Assembly: GCA_017474515.1 (NCBI GenBank)
Contig: JAFVHN010000006.1
Coordinates: 1-64,000 of the forward strand
Direction of reading: 5' to 3'
DNA from: Prevotella sp.
Lineage (GTDB): Bacteria; Bacteroidota; Bacteroidia; Bacteroidales; Bacteroidaceae
DNA length: 64,000 bases
How positions within the stretch are numbered: the stretch's first letter is position 1; each line of letters starts with the position of its first letter. The position numbers and the translations under genes were made by a program. Of the stretch, positions 9,955 to 19,043 are shown in pieces. The notes under the pieces are model-generated. The model was not told the DNA's origin. It saw only the letters and a program-made list of their open reading frames with translations, and ran no database searches.

Positions 9955-11286
9955 ATGTTCACTTCAATAAATATAATATTGTTCATTATTGGTGTTTTCC
10001 TTTATTTGAGGAAACCCGTATATGCACCCATTTATTATTTGTTTTGGTGCTCCTTCTTCGCTTTTGCAATTGACATTGTATTTCCGTTACAAGTAAATGA
10101 AGAAACCTATAAGTTCAACACATTCAGTATTTTATACATATTTTTTTGTGGCTTTTTACATATCACAAGAAATTTACAACACTACTGGAAAAATGATTTT
10201 TCGCCATTGCTTTTGTCCCTTCTGCTGATTTTTTATCTTGTTTTCTTGACTTATTACCGTGGTAATGGCACACGTTTTCTTTCTTTTTTCCTCCCTTGGT
10301 TTACCATCCTCCCCGTTTGGTTGATTCTTCTTACTGAAGAGGTTGATTGGGAAAAGTATGAGAAGTTTCTTCGCTATGCCATTATTTTGGAATTGGTATT
10401 GGGCTTATCGCAATATCTTTTAGGTCTTGGTTATAGTTCATTCGTAGAAGAATACGCAGAGAACGGAGCTGAAAATGTTGTTGGAACATTTAGGCGTTAT
10501 AACGCGTTTGCAGACAACATGTCGCTTCTTATCTTGTCAACCCTTGCCATTCGGCTGGTGAAGGAAGTCCGCATTTCTGTTGTAGATTACGTCCTTATGG
10601 CAGTTGGTTATGTGTTGGTGTTTTATTCTGGTGCCCGTACCGAGTTGGCTGCATTATCTCTCGCTATTATCTTGTTGTTCTTTGCACGTTATAGGCACAA
10701 CTTCAAGGCTCTTGCCGTATTGTCGGTGCTACTCGTGATTGTTGGTGCGAGGGTTGTACAAGGAACTGGTGAGGAAATCAACCGCAGTGAAGTGGAAAAC
10801 AACGAGCAACGTCAGTTCCAGGCAATCAATGCTATTGGCGATAGTGAAAATGTTTACTTGGAAGAACAGTCCACCTTCGCTCTGTCCATTTTACTTTGGA
10901 ATGAGTATATTTCTTCAGACAATTATTTGTTTGGTCCTGGGAAATTGTTTGAAAATCAGTTTGGCTATTTGGGGCTTGTATGTGAAGGTGGTGCTATGTA
11001 CGATTCCTTTCTTGCTCTTTTTCTTTGTGAGACGGGTCTGATAGGTGTCGTTTTGTTGGTTCTTATTTTAATAACCATAATTCGTTCTTGTCAACGACCA
11101 TCCTATGCTTTAGCTATTTTGGCCTATTTGTTTATAGTGTCGTTCACAGACTTTGGCCTGTTCCAAGGTAACAGTGCCATTTTCTTGTTTCTATGTATTG
11201 GTTATATTAATAAGTTCGAAGAAGAGATCAATTTGGGAGAAGATTTAGAAATATCAGAAAATGAATTGATTGAAGCCACAGCTTAA
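9955..11286 (+). CDS. Wzy-like polysaccharide polymerase
   Basis: The 443-residue protein has about 11-12 hydrophobic segments. A long polar loop follows RVVQGTGEE (roughly residues 265-330), like the periplasmic loop of O-antigen ligase/polymerase proteins. Sequence similarity in this family is weak, so the call rests on topology, AT-rich composition and position right after wzx. The predicted role is linking repeat units on undecaprenyl pyrophosphate in the periplasm. This is one of the most AT-rich genes in the window, common for Wzy genes that move between strains. Confidence 0.75.
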   Translation: MFTSINIILFIIGVFLYLRKPVYAPIYYLFWCSFFAFAIDIVFPLQVNEETYKFNTFSILYIFFCGFLHITRNLQHYWKNDFSPLLLSLLLIFYLVFLTYYRGNGTRFLSFFLPWFTILPVWLILLTEEVDWEKYEKFLRYAIILELVLGLSQYLLGLGYSSFVEEYAENGAENVVGTFRRYNAFADNMSLLILSTLAIRLVKEVRISVVDYVLMAVGYVLVFYSGARTELAALSLAIILLFFARYRHNFKALAVLSVLLVIVGARVVQGTGEEINRSEVENNEQRQFQAINAIGDSENVYLEEQSTFALSILLWNEYISSDNYLFGPGKLFENQFGYLGLVCEGGAMYDSFLALFLCETGLIGVVLLVLILITIIRSCQRPSYALAILAYLFIVSFTDFGLFQGNSAIFLFLCIGYINKFEEEINLGEDLEISENELIEATA

Positions 11287-11329
11287 AATAGCCATGTTTC
11301 TTGTTGTTCAAAGTTATTAATTCTTTTAA

Positions 11330-11857
11330 ATGCTAAATCTGTTAAAGAAAGTAAAACGCAGTTTTTCTCGTTATTTACGCCAATTTAATAGTTGGCGTTA
11401 TACAATGAGGGCTAAAAGAAAACTTGGCAGTTATGGTACCTGTTTGAAAGTTCATGCTCCATGTGAGTTTGGTAAAAATGTGACAGTGGGAAACCATTGT
11501 AATTTCAACGGGATGAATTGTGTGGGGAATGGAAAAATCCATTTCTCTGATTACTTTCATTCTGGTAGCGAGTGCATGATTATCACTCAAAACCATAATT
11601 ATGAGGGCGAGATGATTCCTTATGACAGTACATATATTTATAAAACTGTTATTATAGGTGAATGTGTGTGGTTTGGAAACAGGGTAACAGTGTCTGGCAA
11701 TGTGACTATTGGTGAAGGTGCAATCATTGCAGCAGGTTCTGTAGTCTGTAAAGACGTCCCGCCATTAGCAATTGTTGGTGGAAATCCTGCCAAGGTTATC
11801 AAATATCGTGACAAAGATCATTATTATAAATTAAAGTCTGAGGGAAAATTTCATTAA
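11330..11857 (+). CDS. Hexapeptide-repeat (LbH) acetyltransferase
   Basis: The 175-residue protein has a left-handed beta-helix: successive hexapeptide turns such as [50 protein letters not shown]. The final GGNPAKVIK segment is typical of the WcaF/maa/NodL group of O-acetyltransferases, and HNHNYEG-like residues (TQNHNYEGE) place the expected catalytic His. The likely role is acetyl-CoA-dependent O-acetylation of a sugar in the repeat unit. It overlaps the next gene by one base (TAATG). Confidence 0.85.
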   Translation: MLNLLKKVKRSFSRYLRQFNSWRYTMRAKRKLGSYGTCLKVHAPCEFGKNVTVGNHCNFNGMNCVGNGKIHFSDYFHSGSECMIITQNHNYEGEMIPYDSTYIYKTVIIGECVWFGNRVTVSGNVTIGEGAIIAAGSVVCKDVPPLAIVGGNPAKVIKYRDKDHYYKLKSEGKFH

Positions 11858-12702
11858 TGATGAATGCCAATTTCACAATAATCATTCCCTTTCGGGACAA
11901 GATGGACTTGCTGGAAAAGGCGGTGAGCACTATTCCTGACAGAGAAGATATACAAGTGGTCGTCATCGACAATAGTGTGAAGTCGATGGAGGGACAGTTC
12001 CACCACTCAAAGAAGTCCTTGGGGCTGCTGTACTTGACCTCAGACCCAACAAAGGGTGCTGGGCATGCGCGGAATGTGGGTTTGGACCATGCAACGGGTA
12101 AGTGGTTGCTTTTCCTGGATGCCGACGATTATTTCACAGAAGACGCATTTTCTTTTTTCGACAAGTATTTAGAATCTGCATACGACATCATATTCTTCAA
12201 TGTGATGGGAGTTAAACTGGCCACTGGTGAGCCGAGCAACCGCGCTTCCTACATTTCCAAATGGATTAAGAATGGTGATGAAGGCATGATGCGCTACCGT
12301 TGTGGCACACCCTATTGCAAGATGATACGGCGGGGGCTTGTAGTGGAACATGGCATCCGTTTTCAGGAGTCAAGGGTTTCGAACGATGTGTGGTTTTCGT
12401 GCATGGTGGGTCATCATGCAAAAGATGTGAAATTGGATGCTTCGGTGGCTTATTGTGTGACGGAAGCCCCAAAGAATGCTTCGCTGACCAAGCAGAAGAG
12501 CCGCGACAACCAGTACACCCGTTTCCAGATTGCCGTGGATAAGAATGCTTTCTTGCAAGAAAATGGAAAGAGCCCGTTGCGTGCTCGATTGGTGACAGCT
12601 ATTTTCTATGCCTTGCGTGACTTTGGCATCAAAGAAGCATCCAGGTATTTTCAATATGCCAGGTCTAAAAAACAGAATGTTCTGACTGGCAGAGGAGATT
12701 GA
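11857..12702 (+). CDS. Family 2 glycosyltransferase
   Basis: A GT-A fold transferase of 281 residues. FTIIIPFRDKMDLL forms the first strand, GAGHARNVGLDHATGKWLLFLDADDYF carries the DADD metal and nucleotide-sugar motif (about residues 88-91), and a conserved Cys-Lys region follows. It lacks membrane segments and should act at the inner face of the membrane on the lipid-linked repeat unit. It resembles the second GT2 at 16172-17077 in layout, so they may be paralogues adding different sugars. Confidence 0.88.
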   Translation: MMNANFTIIIPFRDKMDLLEKAVSTIPDREDIQVVVIDNSVKSMEGQFHHSKKSLGLLYLTSDPTKGAGHARNVGLDHATGKWLLFLDADDYFTEDAFSFFDKYLESAYDIIFFNVMGVKLATGEPSNRASYISKWIKNGDEGMMRYRCGTPYCKMIRRGLVVEHGIRFQESRVSNDVWFSCMVGHHAKDVKLDASVAYCVTEAPKNASLTKQKSRDNQYTRFQIAVDKNAFLQENGKSPLRARLVTAIFYALRDFGIKEASRYFQYARSKKQNVLTGRGD

Positions 12703-12820
12703 TTCTGTTCTCGTAATGAATCTTTGTTGAGATTGTATTCTTCATTATCCAACGACATCTGCATTCTGAGAATAGTTAATTTGTGATATCTACGAAGCAT
12801 ATAACGATAGATTTGTTTGC

Positions 12821-13399
12821 ATGAAGGATTTATATTATTCATTGATAATTATCATCGATTTCTTCAGGCTGTGGCCTTTATATTTGATCCTGTTCTATAA
12901 GACACGTATTAGGAAAGACAAAGAGGCGTTGAAGTGGTTTGAAGATATTGCTCCCTTCCGTCTTTCAATGTTCAGGTTGTTGGCCGAGAGACCCTATTAT
13001 AAGATGGTTCTCTATCGTCGTGTGGGAGGGGTGAAATTAAGATGGTTTTTCGGCTCTTATCTCCTTTCTATCAACGGCAGACATAGTATGAAGTTGGGCG
13101 GGGGACTGCACATGGACCATCCCCACGGCTCTCATCTAAATGCCAAGAGTATAGGGAAAAATCTGAGCATCAAGCATAACGTGACAGTTGGCAATGCCAA
13201 GGGCGGTACCCCTGTCATTGGCGACAACGTAGCCCTTGGGTGTGGTGCTTGCGTGTTAGGCGACATTACAGTTGGAAACAACGTGAAGATAGGGGCCAAT
13301 TGTGTCGTGGTAAAGGATGTGCCCGACAATGCCACTGTGGTGGGCAACCCTGCATATATCGTAAAACTCAACGGCGAGCGCGTGCATATCAAGCTATGA
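12821..13399 (+). CDS. Serine-acetyltransferase-like hexapeptide transferase
   Basis: The 192-residue protein has a hydrophobic N-terminal stretch, then a region with GGGLHMDHPHGSHLNAKSIG and VTVGNAKGG, followed by hexapeptide turns (GDNVALGCGACVLGDITVGNNVKIGANCVVVKD) and VVGNPAYIVK. This is the CysE-like arrangement used by many capsule acetyltransferases. The likely job is O-acetylation of a sugar. A 118-base gap precedes it; TAGATTTG at 12808-12815 looks like a -7 box but has no -33 partner at the right distance. Its stop overlaps the next start (ATGA). Confidence 0.8.
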   Translation: MKDLYYSLIIIIDFFRLWPLYLILFYKTRIRKDKEALKWFEDIAPFRLSMFRLLAERPYYKMVLYRRVGGVKLRWFFGSYLLSINGRHSMKLGGGLHMDHPHGSHLNAKSIGKNLSIKHNVTVGNAKGGTPVIGDNVALGCGACVLGDITVGNNVKIGANCVVVKDVPDNATVVGNPAYIVKLNGERVHIKL

Positions 13400-14502
13400 G
13401 TCGGTTTCTTGGGGTTTTGTTTTTCTTAGTTGCATTGTGCAAAGTTTCTGCCAAGGATAAACCATGTCAGCAGTTGATGATTTGGGACTTGGAGTATCTA
13501 CAGTCTTGGAAAAAAGATACAAGACCCGACACTTGGAAGCAGACCATTATAAAAGAAGCAGAACTTGCCGTCAAGGGTAAGGCAGAAAGCGTGGTTGACA
13601 AAGAGTCCTCGCTTTTTGTAAGTAACAAGCACTACTACGTCAGTACGGCTCCTTATTGGTGGCCCGACACGCTGAAGGACGGGACGATAAAATATATTAG
13701 GAAAGACGGAGTAAGAAACCCTAACCGCTTAGGACAAGACCATGAGCGGTGGTCAAGGCTCAATCAGGCTCTGAAAAACCTGTCAAGGGCCTATTTCTTT
13801 ACAGGCGACACTAAATTTCGTGATGCGTATGTGTCAAGATTGAGGCGGTGGTTTGTCACAAAGAGCACCCGCATGTACCCCAATTTTGACTTCTCCTCAA
13901 TAGTTCCTGGACAAGGTGGCAACAAAGGGCGGCAATATGGGATTGTAGAGTTGTACGCCATGAATGACATCCTTGACAGCTACCGCCTGATGTGCCAGCT
14001 CAATGGCGTTGACAAAAAGACAACAAATGCATTCGAGAAATGGTGCAGAAACTTGATGACGTGGTTACGCCAGAGTGAGAATGGGAAAGCTGAAAGCCTG
14101 GCAACGGGCAATATCAGCACCATCTACGACTTAACGCTTTTTAATCTTGCCGTTTTCTGCGGTGAAAAGGTTATTTGCGACAGCATAACGAGTGCGTTTG
14201 CCACAAGCAGGCTCGAGCGGCAGATTATGGCAGACGGAACACAGCCCGTGGAATTGGCCCGTACACAGGCATATCATTACTCAATTTATAATTTGACACA
14301 TATTGTGGATTTCTGCGTCTTGCAGGAAAGACTTGGCAGGCATTATTATGCTGAGCATCGCAACATCATAGACCGTGCCTTTAACTACTTGCTGCAATTC
14401 GTGGGAAACCGAAAGGCATTCCCCTATCAGGAAATTGGCGACTGGGATGCCTGTGAAAAGCTTCTGAAGAAACAACAGGCAAGATTGAAAACACTCAAGT
14501 AA
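13396..14502 (+). CDS. Secreted alginate-lyase-family protein
   Basis: I chose ATG 13396, which overlaps the previous stop (ATGA) and gives a clean signal peptide (MSRFLGVLFFLVALCKVSA). The mature part has YYVSTAPYWWPD, the WWPD signature of the alginate lyase family (PF05426). It also has NGKAESLATGNIS, and a downstream YHYS segment. Family members cleave uronate-containing glycans by beta-elimination in the periplasm. Since the locus also makes UDP-ManNAcA, the enzyme may trim or release the locus's own polymer. The fold is clear; the substrate is not known. Confidence 0.8.
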   Translation: MSRFLGVLFFLVALCKVSAKDKPCQQLMIWDLEYLQSWKKDTRPDTWKQTIIKEAELAVKGKAESVVDKESSLFVSNKHYYVSTAPYWWPDTLKDGTIKYIRKDGVRNPNRLGQDHERWSRLNQALKNLSRAYFFTGDTKFRDAYVSRLRRWFVTKSTRMYPNFDFSSIVPGQGGNKGRQYGIVELYAMNDILDSYRLMCQLNGVDKKTTNAFEKWCRNLMTWLRQSENGKAESLATGNISTIYDLTLFNLAVFCGEKVICDSITSAFATSRLERQIMADGTQPVELARTQAYHYSIYNLTHIVDFCVLQERLGRHYYAEHRNIIDRAFNYLLQFVGNRKAFPYQEIGDWDACEKLLKKQQARLKTLK

Positions 14503-14662
14503 TAATATGTAAGTGCCGTAAGCAAAGAAGATAAAGGGGCACAGCACGTATGATCCCAACAGATAAATGTTGGTTCTATATTTGCTGACTTTTATTAATT
14601 CATTATTTCGTTTCTGTTTATAATTCAAGTGTTTCATCAAGATTCATTATTTAACTATTTAT

Positions 14663-14887
14663 ATGACTAGCACTATTAACATTACTCTTAATGTCCCCGA
14701 TTTTTATCAGAAAGAAGAATTGACACGTCAGTTGACAGAGTATGGTGAACGCTTAATAGAACTTCGTATTTCCTCGATGAATCTTCACCGTCCTAGTAGT
14801 TCCTTTCTTAAAGGGTTCACCCTTTCAGATGGTATGACTTCGGATCAGCTCATAAGTGATTTTCTGAAAGAAAAATACGGTGTATGA
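14663..14887 (+). CDS. Putative antitoxin partner of the PIN protein
   Basis: A 74-residue acidic-basic protein starting TSTINITLNVPDFYQKEELTRQL and ending in SDQLISDFLKEKYGV. It has a short beta strand and then helices, which fits a VapB-type partner, though I recognise no named family. Its ATG lies 160 bases after the previous gene. Its stop overlaps the start of the PIN gene (ATGA), as is normal for toxin-antitoxin pairs. TATATTTG at 14577-14584 may give it its own promoter, but no good -33 box is present. Confidence 0.6.
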   Translation: MTSTINITLNVPDFYQKEELTRQLTEYGERLIELRISSMNLHRPSSSFLKGFTLSDGMTSDQLISDFLKEKYGV

Positions 14888-15333
14888 GGCTCTTCCTTGA
14901 TACAAATGTGTTTGTTGAATTTGTCGGCAGACGCAAGCAGTTTGCGCCTGTAAGCCGCATAATTGATGCCATCGCTTACGCAGAGCATTCTGCCTATATT
15001 TCTGCAGGCAGCATCTATACGTTAACTTATTTATTCGAACAGGGGCTAAAAGAACAAGAGGTACACAAGCCGGAGTTGACGAAACGTTTGAGAACACTTC
15101 TTGCCGATGTGCTTAATTTGGTTACAATAGTACAATTACCACATGTATGTGCAGAGGCTGCCATTTACGACGTGGCATTTACCGACATAGAAGATAGTTT
15201 CCAATATCATTGTGCATTTGAGAACAGGTGTGACGTTTTGATTACCATCAATATAAAAGACTATGAGAACGCAGATCAGTCAGATCTTGAAATACTGACT
15301 CCCGCTGCATTTGTTGATAAATATTTGAAATGA
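14884..15333 (+). CDS. PIN-domain toxin (VapC-like ribonuclease)
   Basis: The 149-residue protein starts MRLFLDTNVFVEF, the classic PIN-domain N-terminus with the first metal-binding Asp (Asp6). AFTDIEDSFQYH (about 99-109) supplies the central acidic residues, and ITINIKDY (about 120-127) matches the late ITRNxxDF segment. PIN toxins cleave RNA, often tRNA or rRNA. Placement directly after the small partner gene suggests a toxin-antitoxin module sitting inside the polysaccharide locus in the same orientation. It could stabilise the cluster; that is inference. Confidence 0.8.
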   Translation: MRLFLDTNVFVEFVGRRKQFAPVSRIIDAIAYAEHSAYISAGSIYTLTYLFEQGLKEQEVHKPELTKRLRTLLADVLNLVTIVQLPHVCAEAAIYDVAFTDIEDSFQYHCAFENRCDVLITINIKDYENADQSDLEILTPAAFVDKYLK

Positions 15334-15400
15334 CCAGTTTCTTAAGGCGCCATGTTGTTCAACATGTAAATTGGGGGAATCGACGCCGGTTTTGTTTTTT

Positions 15401-16153
15401 ATGAAAAAAATATCCATAACCAAAATTATAAATAGATTGCAGACCATGGCGGCGGTCCGTCTGCATGAGAAAAATGAGGACGGATTAAGGTATATGCTTT
15501 TCTGTCCACGAAAGCCATCTACGCAGTTGATAGTTAGTTTTCCGGCTTGTGCCAAGAAAGGCTCGCGTTATAATTATCTTAGGACAATTAAAGACTATGA
15601 TTGTTATAAGCTGTTCCTTCTTGACGAGGGGGCCAGCAATCATCGGGGAACTTATCTGCTGGGTGATGTTCACGAAAAGGTCCGCAGGCTTATTTCAGGC
15701 ATCGTGGAAAAATATGGCATCAAAGAGTCTTTCTTCATAGGGTCAAGCAAAGGCGGCTATTGTGCTGTCGATTTTTCCTTCTTCATTCCGAATGCAATTC
15801 CCATCATTGCCGCGCCTCAGTATTTTGTGGGCTTCTACCTTAATTCCCAGTCTTTCCTCCCCAACCTTTGGGCAGTATTGGGAGGGGTGAAAATAACTGA
15901 TGCCGGAATTGCAAAAGTTGACAACCGCCTGAGAGAGGTAATAGAGACATCGGATATTAAACCCTCGAAGGTTTATATCAATTATTCTGACAAAGAGCAT
16001 ACTTACGGCGAGCACATCAAATTCATGCTGGAAGATTTGCATAAAGCAGGGATTGAAGTGGTGGAGCAAGTAGAACATTACCCAAATCATGGCGATTTGA
16101 TAAAGACTTATCCTACTTTTTTAAGAACTGTGTTGAAGGAACTTGTTGTTTAG
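15401..16153 (+). CDS. Alpha/beta-hydrolase-like capsule locus protein
   Basis: I use ATG 15401, giving 250 residues (MKKISITKIINRL...). The segment FFIGSSKGGYCAVDF has a G-x-S-x-G nucleophile elbow. A late NYSDKEH region and HYPNHGDL supply candidate acidic and His residues, so a Ser-Asp-His hydrolase fold is likely. Some capsule loci encode similar XcbB/CpsF-type proteins, but I cannot prove membership. It could be an acyl or acetyl esterase, or an acyltransferase acting on the glycan. No signal peptide is visible, so it should be cytosolic. Confidence 0.55.
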   Translation: MKKISITKIINRLQTMAAVRLHEKNEDGLRYMLFCPRKPSTQLIVSFPACAKKGSRYNYLRTIKDYDCYKLFLLDEGASNHRGTYLLGDVHEKVRRLISGIVEKYGIKESFFIGSSKGGYCAVDFSFFIPNAIPIIAAPQYFVGFYLNSQSFLPNLWAVLGGVKITDAGIAKVDNRLREVIETSDIKPSKVYINYSDKEHTYGEHIKFMLEDLHKAGIEVVEQVEHYPNHGDLIKTYPTFLRTVLKELVV

Positions 16154-16171
16154 AAACTGATAAACCTGAAA

Positions 16172-17077
16172 ATGACAAACGTATCAGTAATTATTCCCCA
16201 TAAAAATTCGGGCCTCTTGTTGAAGCGGCTGCTGGAGTCTGTTCCCAAAGATGAACAATACCAGGTGATTGTCTGCGATGACCACAGCAAAGATGATGAG
16301 CTCGGCATTGTAAAAGAGTTGCAACAACAGTACAATTTTGAATTGTATGAGAACGAGGGCTTTGGGGCCGGTGGTGCGAGAAATACAGCACTGAAGCATG
16401 CCGAAGGAAAATGGCTGCTGTTCGCCGATTCCGACGATTTCTTTATGTCACCGTTGGAAGAGATGGTGAAAAAGTATATGGAGTCGGACGCTGACATCGT
16501 TTACTTCAATGTTGACAGCTGTTATAGTGAGTCGTTGAAACCAGCCTATCGTGGCAAACATGTCAACGGCCTTGTTGAAACATATAAACGAACGGGAAAT
16601 GACAAGGTGCTGAGATTTAAGCATTTGTCACCCTGGGGAAAACTTATTAAGACTTCATTGGTAAAGGACAACGATATAAAGTTCGAGGAGATTATTGCTG
16701 CCAATGACAACATGTTTTGCATCTTGACCGGACTGAAGGCCAACAAGGTGGTATGTGAGGATGTCGCTGTTTACATGGTTACATTGTCTGAGGGCAGCAG
16801 CATCACCACACAGCTGTCGAAAGAGCGGTTTGAGTCGAAACTGCATGCTACCATCCGCGTGAACAAGCTTCTTAGAAAGTCAGGGTATGGGAAATACCAG
16901 AAATCTGTCCTCTATTTCATCGGCATGGGCTTCAGGATAGGTTTCTTTTACGGACTGTCCGTTTTATGGGTGATTGTCAAGAATGGCTTGAATCCTTTCA
17001 TCGGCTTGGGAAAAATTTTCCAGCCTCAGGAAATTAAGAAGAACATTGATATCCCTGTGGTACAGGAGAAAGCGTAA
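16172..17077 (+). CDS. Family 2 glycosyltransferase
   Basis: The 301-residue GT-A enzyme begins VSVIIPHKNSGLLLKRLL and has GAGGARNTALKHAEGKWLLFADSDDFF with the DSDD motif (about residues 88-91), where nucleotide sugar and metal bind. A hydrophobic stretch near the C-terminus (GFRIGFFYGLSVLWVIV) may anchor it to the inner membrane. It resembles the GT2 at 11857-12702. The donor sugar cannot be told. It lies three bases before the NodB-like gene. Confidence 0.88.
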   Translation: MTNVSVIIPHKNSGLLLKRLLESVPKDEQYQVIVCDDHSKDDELGIVKELQQQYNFELYENEGFGAGGARNTALKHAEGKWLLFADSDDFFMSPLEEMVKKYMESDADIVYFNVDSCYSESLKPAYRGKHVNGLVETYKRTGNDKVLRFKHLSPWGKLIKTSLVKDNDIKFEEIIAANDNMFCILTGLKANKVVCEDVAVYMVTLSEGSSITTQLSKERFESKLHATIRVNKLLRKSGYGKYQKSVLYFIGMGFRIGFFYGLSVLWVIVKNGLNPFIGLGKIFQPQEIKKNIDIPVVQEKA

Positions 17078-17080
17078 AAA

Positions 17081-18088
17081 ATGAAGGTTATCTTAACATT
17101 GGACTATGAGCTGTACCTCGGTGCGAAAGCGGGAACAGTAGAAAGGTGTCTTGTTGAGCCCATGGCACAGTTGTTGAAGGCGACTGCTTTTTCTGGGGCC
17201 AAGTTCACGTTGCTTGTAGATGCGGCTTATCTCTACATGCTGAATAAAGAGAAAGACAGCCATGAAGCCTTGAAAAAGGACTACAAGGCTGTGACGGACA
17301 ACCTTATGTTTTTACAAGAGCAAGGGCACGACATACAGCTCCATGTTCATCCCCAATGGTATTTTTCAAAGTTCGACGGCAAAGAATGGTGCCTTGACAC
17401 AGTACATTATAAACTCTGCGACGTCGATGAAAAGAAGATGACGGAATTGTTTGTGGAGTCGAAAAGACTGTTGGACGCTGTCGTTGGGAAGCAAACGGTG
17501 GCATTCCGTGCCGGTGGCTTCTCTGCCCAGCCGACTGCTTTGTTGGGCCGGCTGTTCAAGGCATCGGGCGTTCGCATTGACACTTCTGTTTGTCCGGGAA
17601 CCAGTTATGACTCCGATTGCCAGAAATATGATTATACAAATGTTCCTAATAAGTGCATCTACCGTTTTTCTGATGATATTTGCAAGGAAGATGTCAACGG
17701 CGATTTTCTTGAAGTGCCCATATCAATGATAAAGGTCAGTCCTGTTTTCCACTGGAAGTTAGCGGTTACGAAACTTGCCGTGAAATTCGGTGGCGGGGCA
17801 CAATTCAGGCGAATGGGCGACGGTCAGAGCGTCAAGACGACGGGCAGCAGCATTCTTACACGAATGACGCGGACGGTGGACACCATGGCCACCATCGACG
17901 AGTTTAAAGCCTCGTTGCTGAAGTCGGCTTACCGCAAGGCCAAGAAGAGTGGGCAGGAGTATTTCTGCGTCTTGGGGCATCCCAAACTGGCCACTCCTTA
18001 TTCCGTGGGAAAGTTGGCCGAGTTTTGCGAGTATGTAAAGAGTAAGGGCGATGAATTTGCCACATTGTCAGATTGTTATGAAGGATAG
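17081..18088 (+). CDS. NodB-like polysaccharide deacetylase-fold protein
   Basis: The 335-residue protein shows the ordered motifs of carbohydrate esterase family 4-like folds: LTLDYE (Asp8), QLHVHPQW with His88 and His90 as metal ligands, FRAGGF (142-147) in place of RxPY, and a late VLGHP. It lacks a signal peptide, so it probably acts in the cytosol on a nucleotide sugar or a lipid-linked sugar rather than on finished polymer. The expected reaction is removal of an N-acetyl group. Its end overlaps the start of the AAC(3)-like acyltransferase by 11 bases, which suggests coupled action. Confidence 0.7.
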   Translation: MKVILTLDYELYLGAKAGTVERCLVEPMAQLLKATAFSGAKFTLLVDAAYLYMLNKEKDSHEALKKDYKAVTDNLMFLQEQGHDIQLHVHPQWYFSKFDGKEWCLDTVHYKLCDVDEKKMTELFVESKRLLDAVVGKQTVAFRAGGFSAQPTALLGRLFKASGVRIDTSVCPGTSYDSDCQKYDYTNVPNKCIYRFSDDICKEDVNGDFLEVPISMIKVSPVFHWKLAVTKLAVKFGGGAQFRRMGDGQSVKTTGSSILTRMTRTVDTMATIDEFKASLLKSAYRKAKKSGQEYFCVLGHPKLATPYSVGKLAEFCEYVKSKGDEFATLSDCYEG

Positions 18089-19031
18089 TTTAATAAGAAC
18101 TGCAAAATATATTTACTATTATCTGCCGGAAGGCCTTAAAAGTAAAATAACCAAGAAGAAGCAGGAGCGTGACCTTCAGGCCGCTCTTGAAAGGGCCAAA
18201 CGGGTGAAGATTTCCAAAGAGGAAGTCGAAAAAATCATTCAATCGCTCGACATTGGCGACTGCGATGTGATTTTACACTCCTCCACTATGAATATAGGCA
18301 AGATACAAGGAGGTGTAAAATGGATTACAAAGTGCCTTTTTGAAAAGGTGGGCCTTTCAGAACACGCCTTGCTGGTTTCTGCATTGCCCTATCGTGGACG
18401 TTTCAAGGACTATCTGGAAAAAGGTGTTGAGTTTGATGTAAGGACAGCTCCCATAGCTATGGGCGGCATCAACGAATATATAGGTTCATTGTCTGAAGCT
18501 CACCGAAGCATACACCCGACACATTCTATTGTGGCAGTGGGGAAGGGTGCGGAGGAATATGTCGGCAATCATCATCTTGACAAGACGCCTTTTGGCCCCA
18601 ATAGTCCATATTATAAAATCATCAAGAATCGTGGCAAGGCTGTCATGTTCGGTGCATCTCTTGATAATTTTACCTGCGTCCATGTTATTGAAGACATGCT
18701 TGGCGATCTGCACCCGGTTAAGGTGTATGCTCCAAAAAGATATAAAGTGAAATGTGTGGACAGCAAGGGAAATGAATTGTTTGTGGAAACCCCTTCCCAT
18801 GATGCACTTAAGGGCACCATACGACAGATGATGCCGCTGAAGCCGAAATTGTTGAAAAGGGGCATAATGAAGACGTGGCCCATCGGAGATTCGGACATAG
18901 AGGTTATAGATCTTTACGAGTTCGCTATTTTTTATTTGGAGGAAATCAAAAATGGCAACACTATTTATGGCAAGTCAAAAGTGTCGCCTCAGTTAAAAGA
19001 AAAAATTGAAGAATTAGAAAAAACATTGTAA
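18078..19031 (+). CDS. AAC(3)-family N-acyltransferase
   Basis: I chose ATG 18078 (317 residues), inside the end of the preceding gene. The signature RSIHPTHSIVAVG, with HPTHS at 146-150, is that of the aminoglycoside 3-N-acetyltransferase family. It is followed by NHHLDKTPFGPNSPYYK (PFGPNSP 171-177). Members move an acyl group from a thioester to a sugar amine. Here it sits between a deacetylase and a complete small acyl-ACP supply set, so it may use an acyl-ACP donor and modify an amino sugar of the glycan rather than confer drug resistance. The family is clear; the donor and acceptor are inference. Confidence 0.8.
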   Translation: MKDSLIRTAKYIYYYLPEGLKSKITKKKQERDLQAALERAKRVKISKEEVEKIIQSLDIGDCDVILHSSTMNIGKIQGGVKWITKCLFEKVGLSEHALLVSALPYRGRFKDYLEKGVEFDVRTAPIAMGGINEYIGSLSEAHRSIHPTHSIVAVGKGAEEYVGNHHLDKTPFGPNSPYYKIIKNRGKAVMFGASLDNFTCVHVIEDMLGDLHPVKVYAPKRYKVKCVDSKGNELFVETPSHDALKGTIRQMMPLKPKLLKRGIMKTWPIGDSDIEVIDLYEFAIFYLEEIKNGNTIYGKSKVSPQLKEKIEELEKTL

Positions 19032-19043
19032 TAAGTAAAGAGT

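Noticed and set aside
18078..19031. Aminoglycoside resistance gene
   Set aside because: AAC(3)-family fold, but embedded between a deacetylase and an ACP set in a glycan operon; resistance is not indicated.
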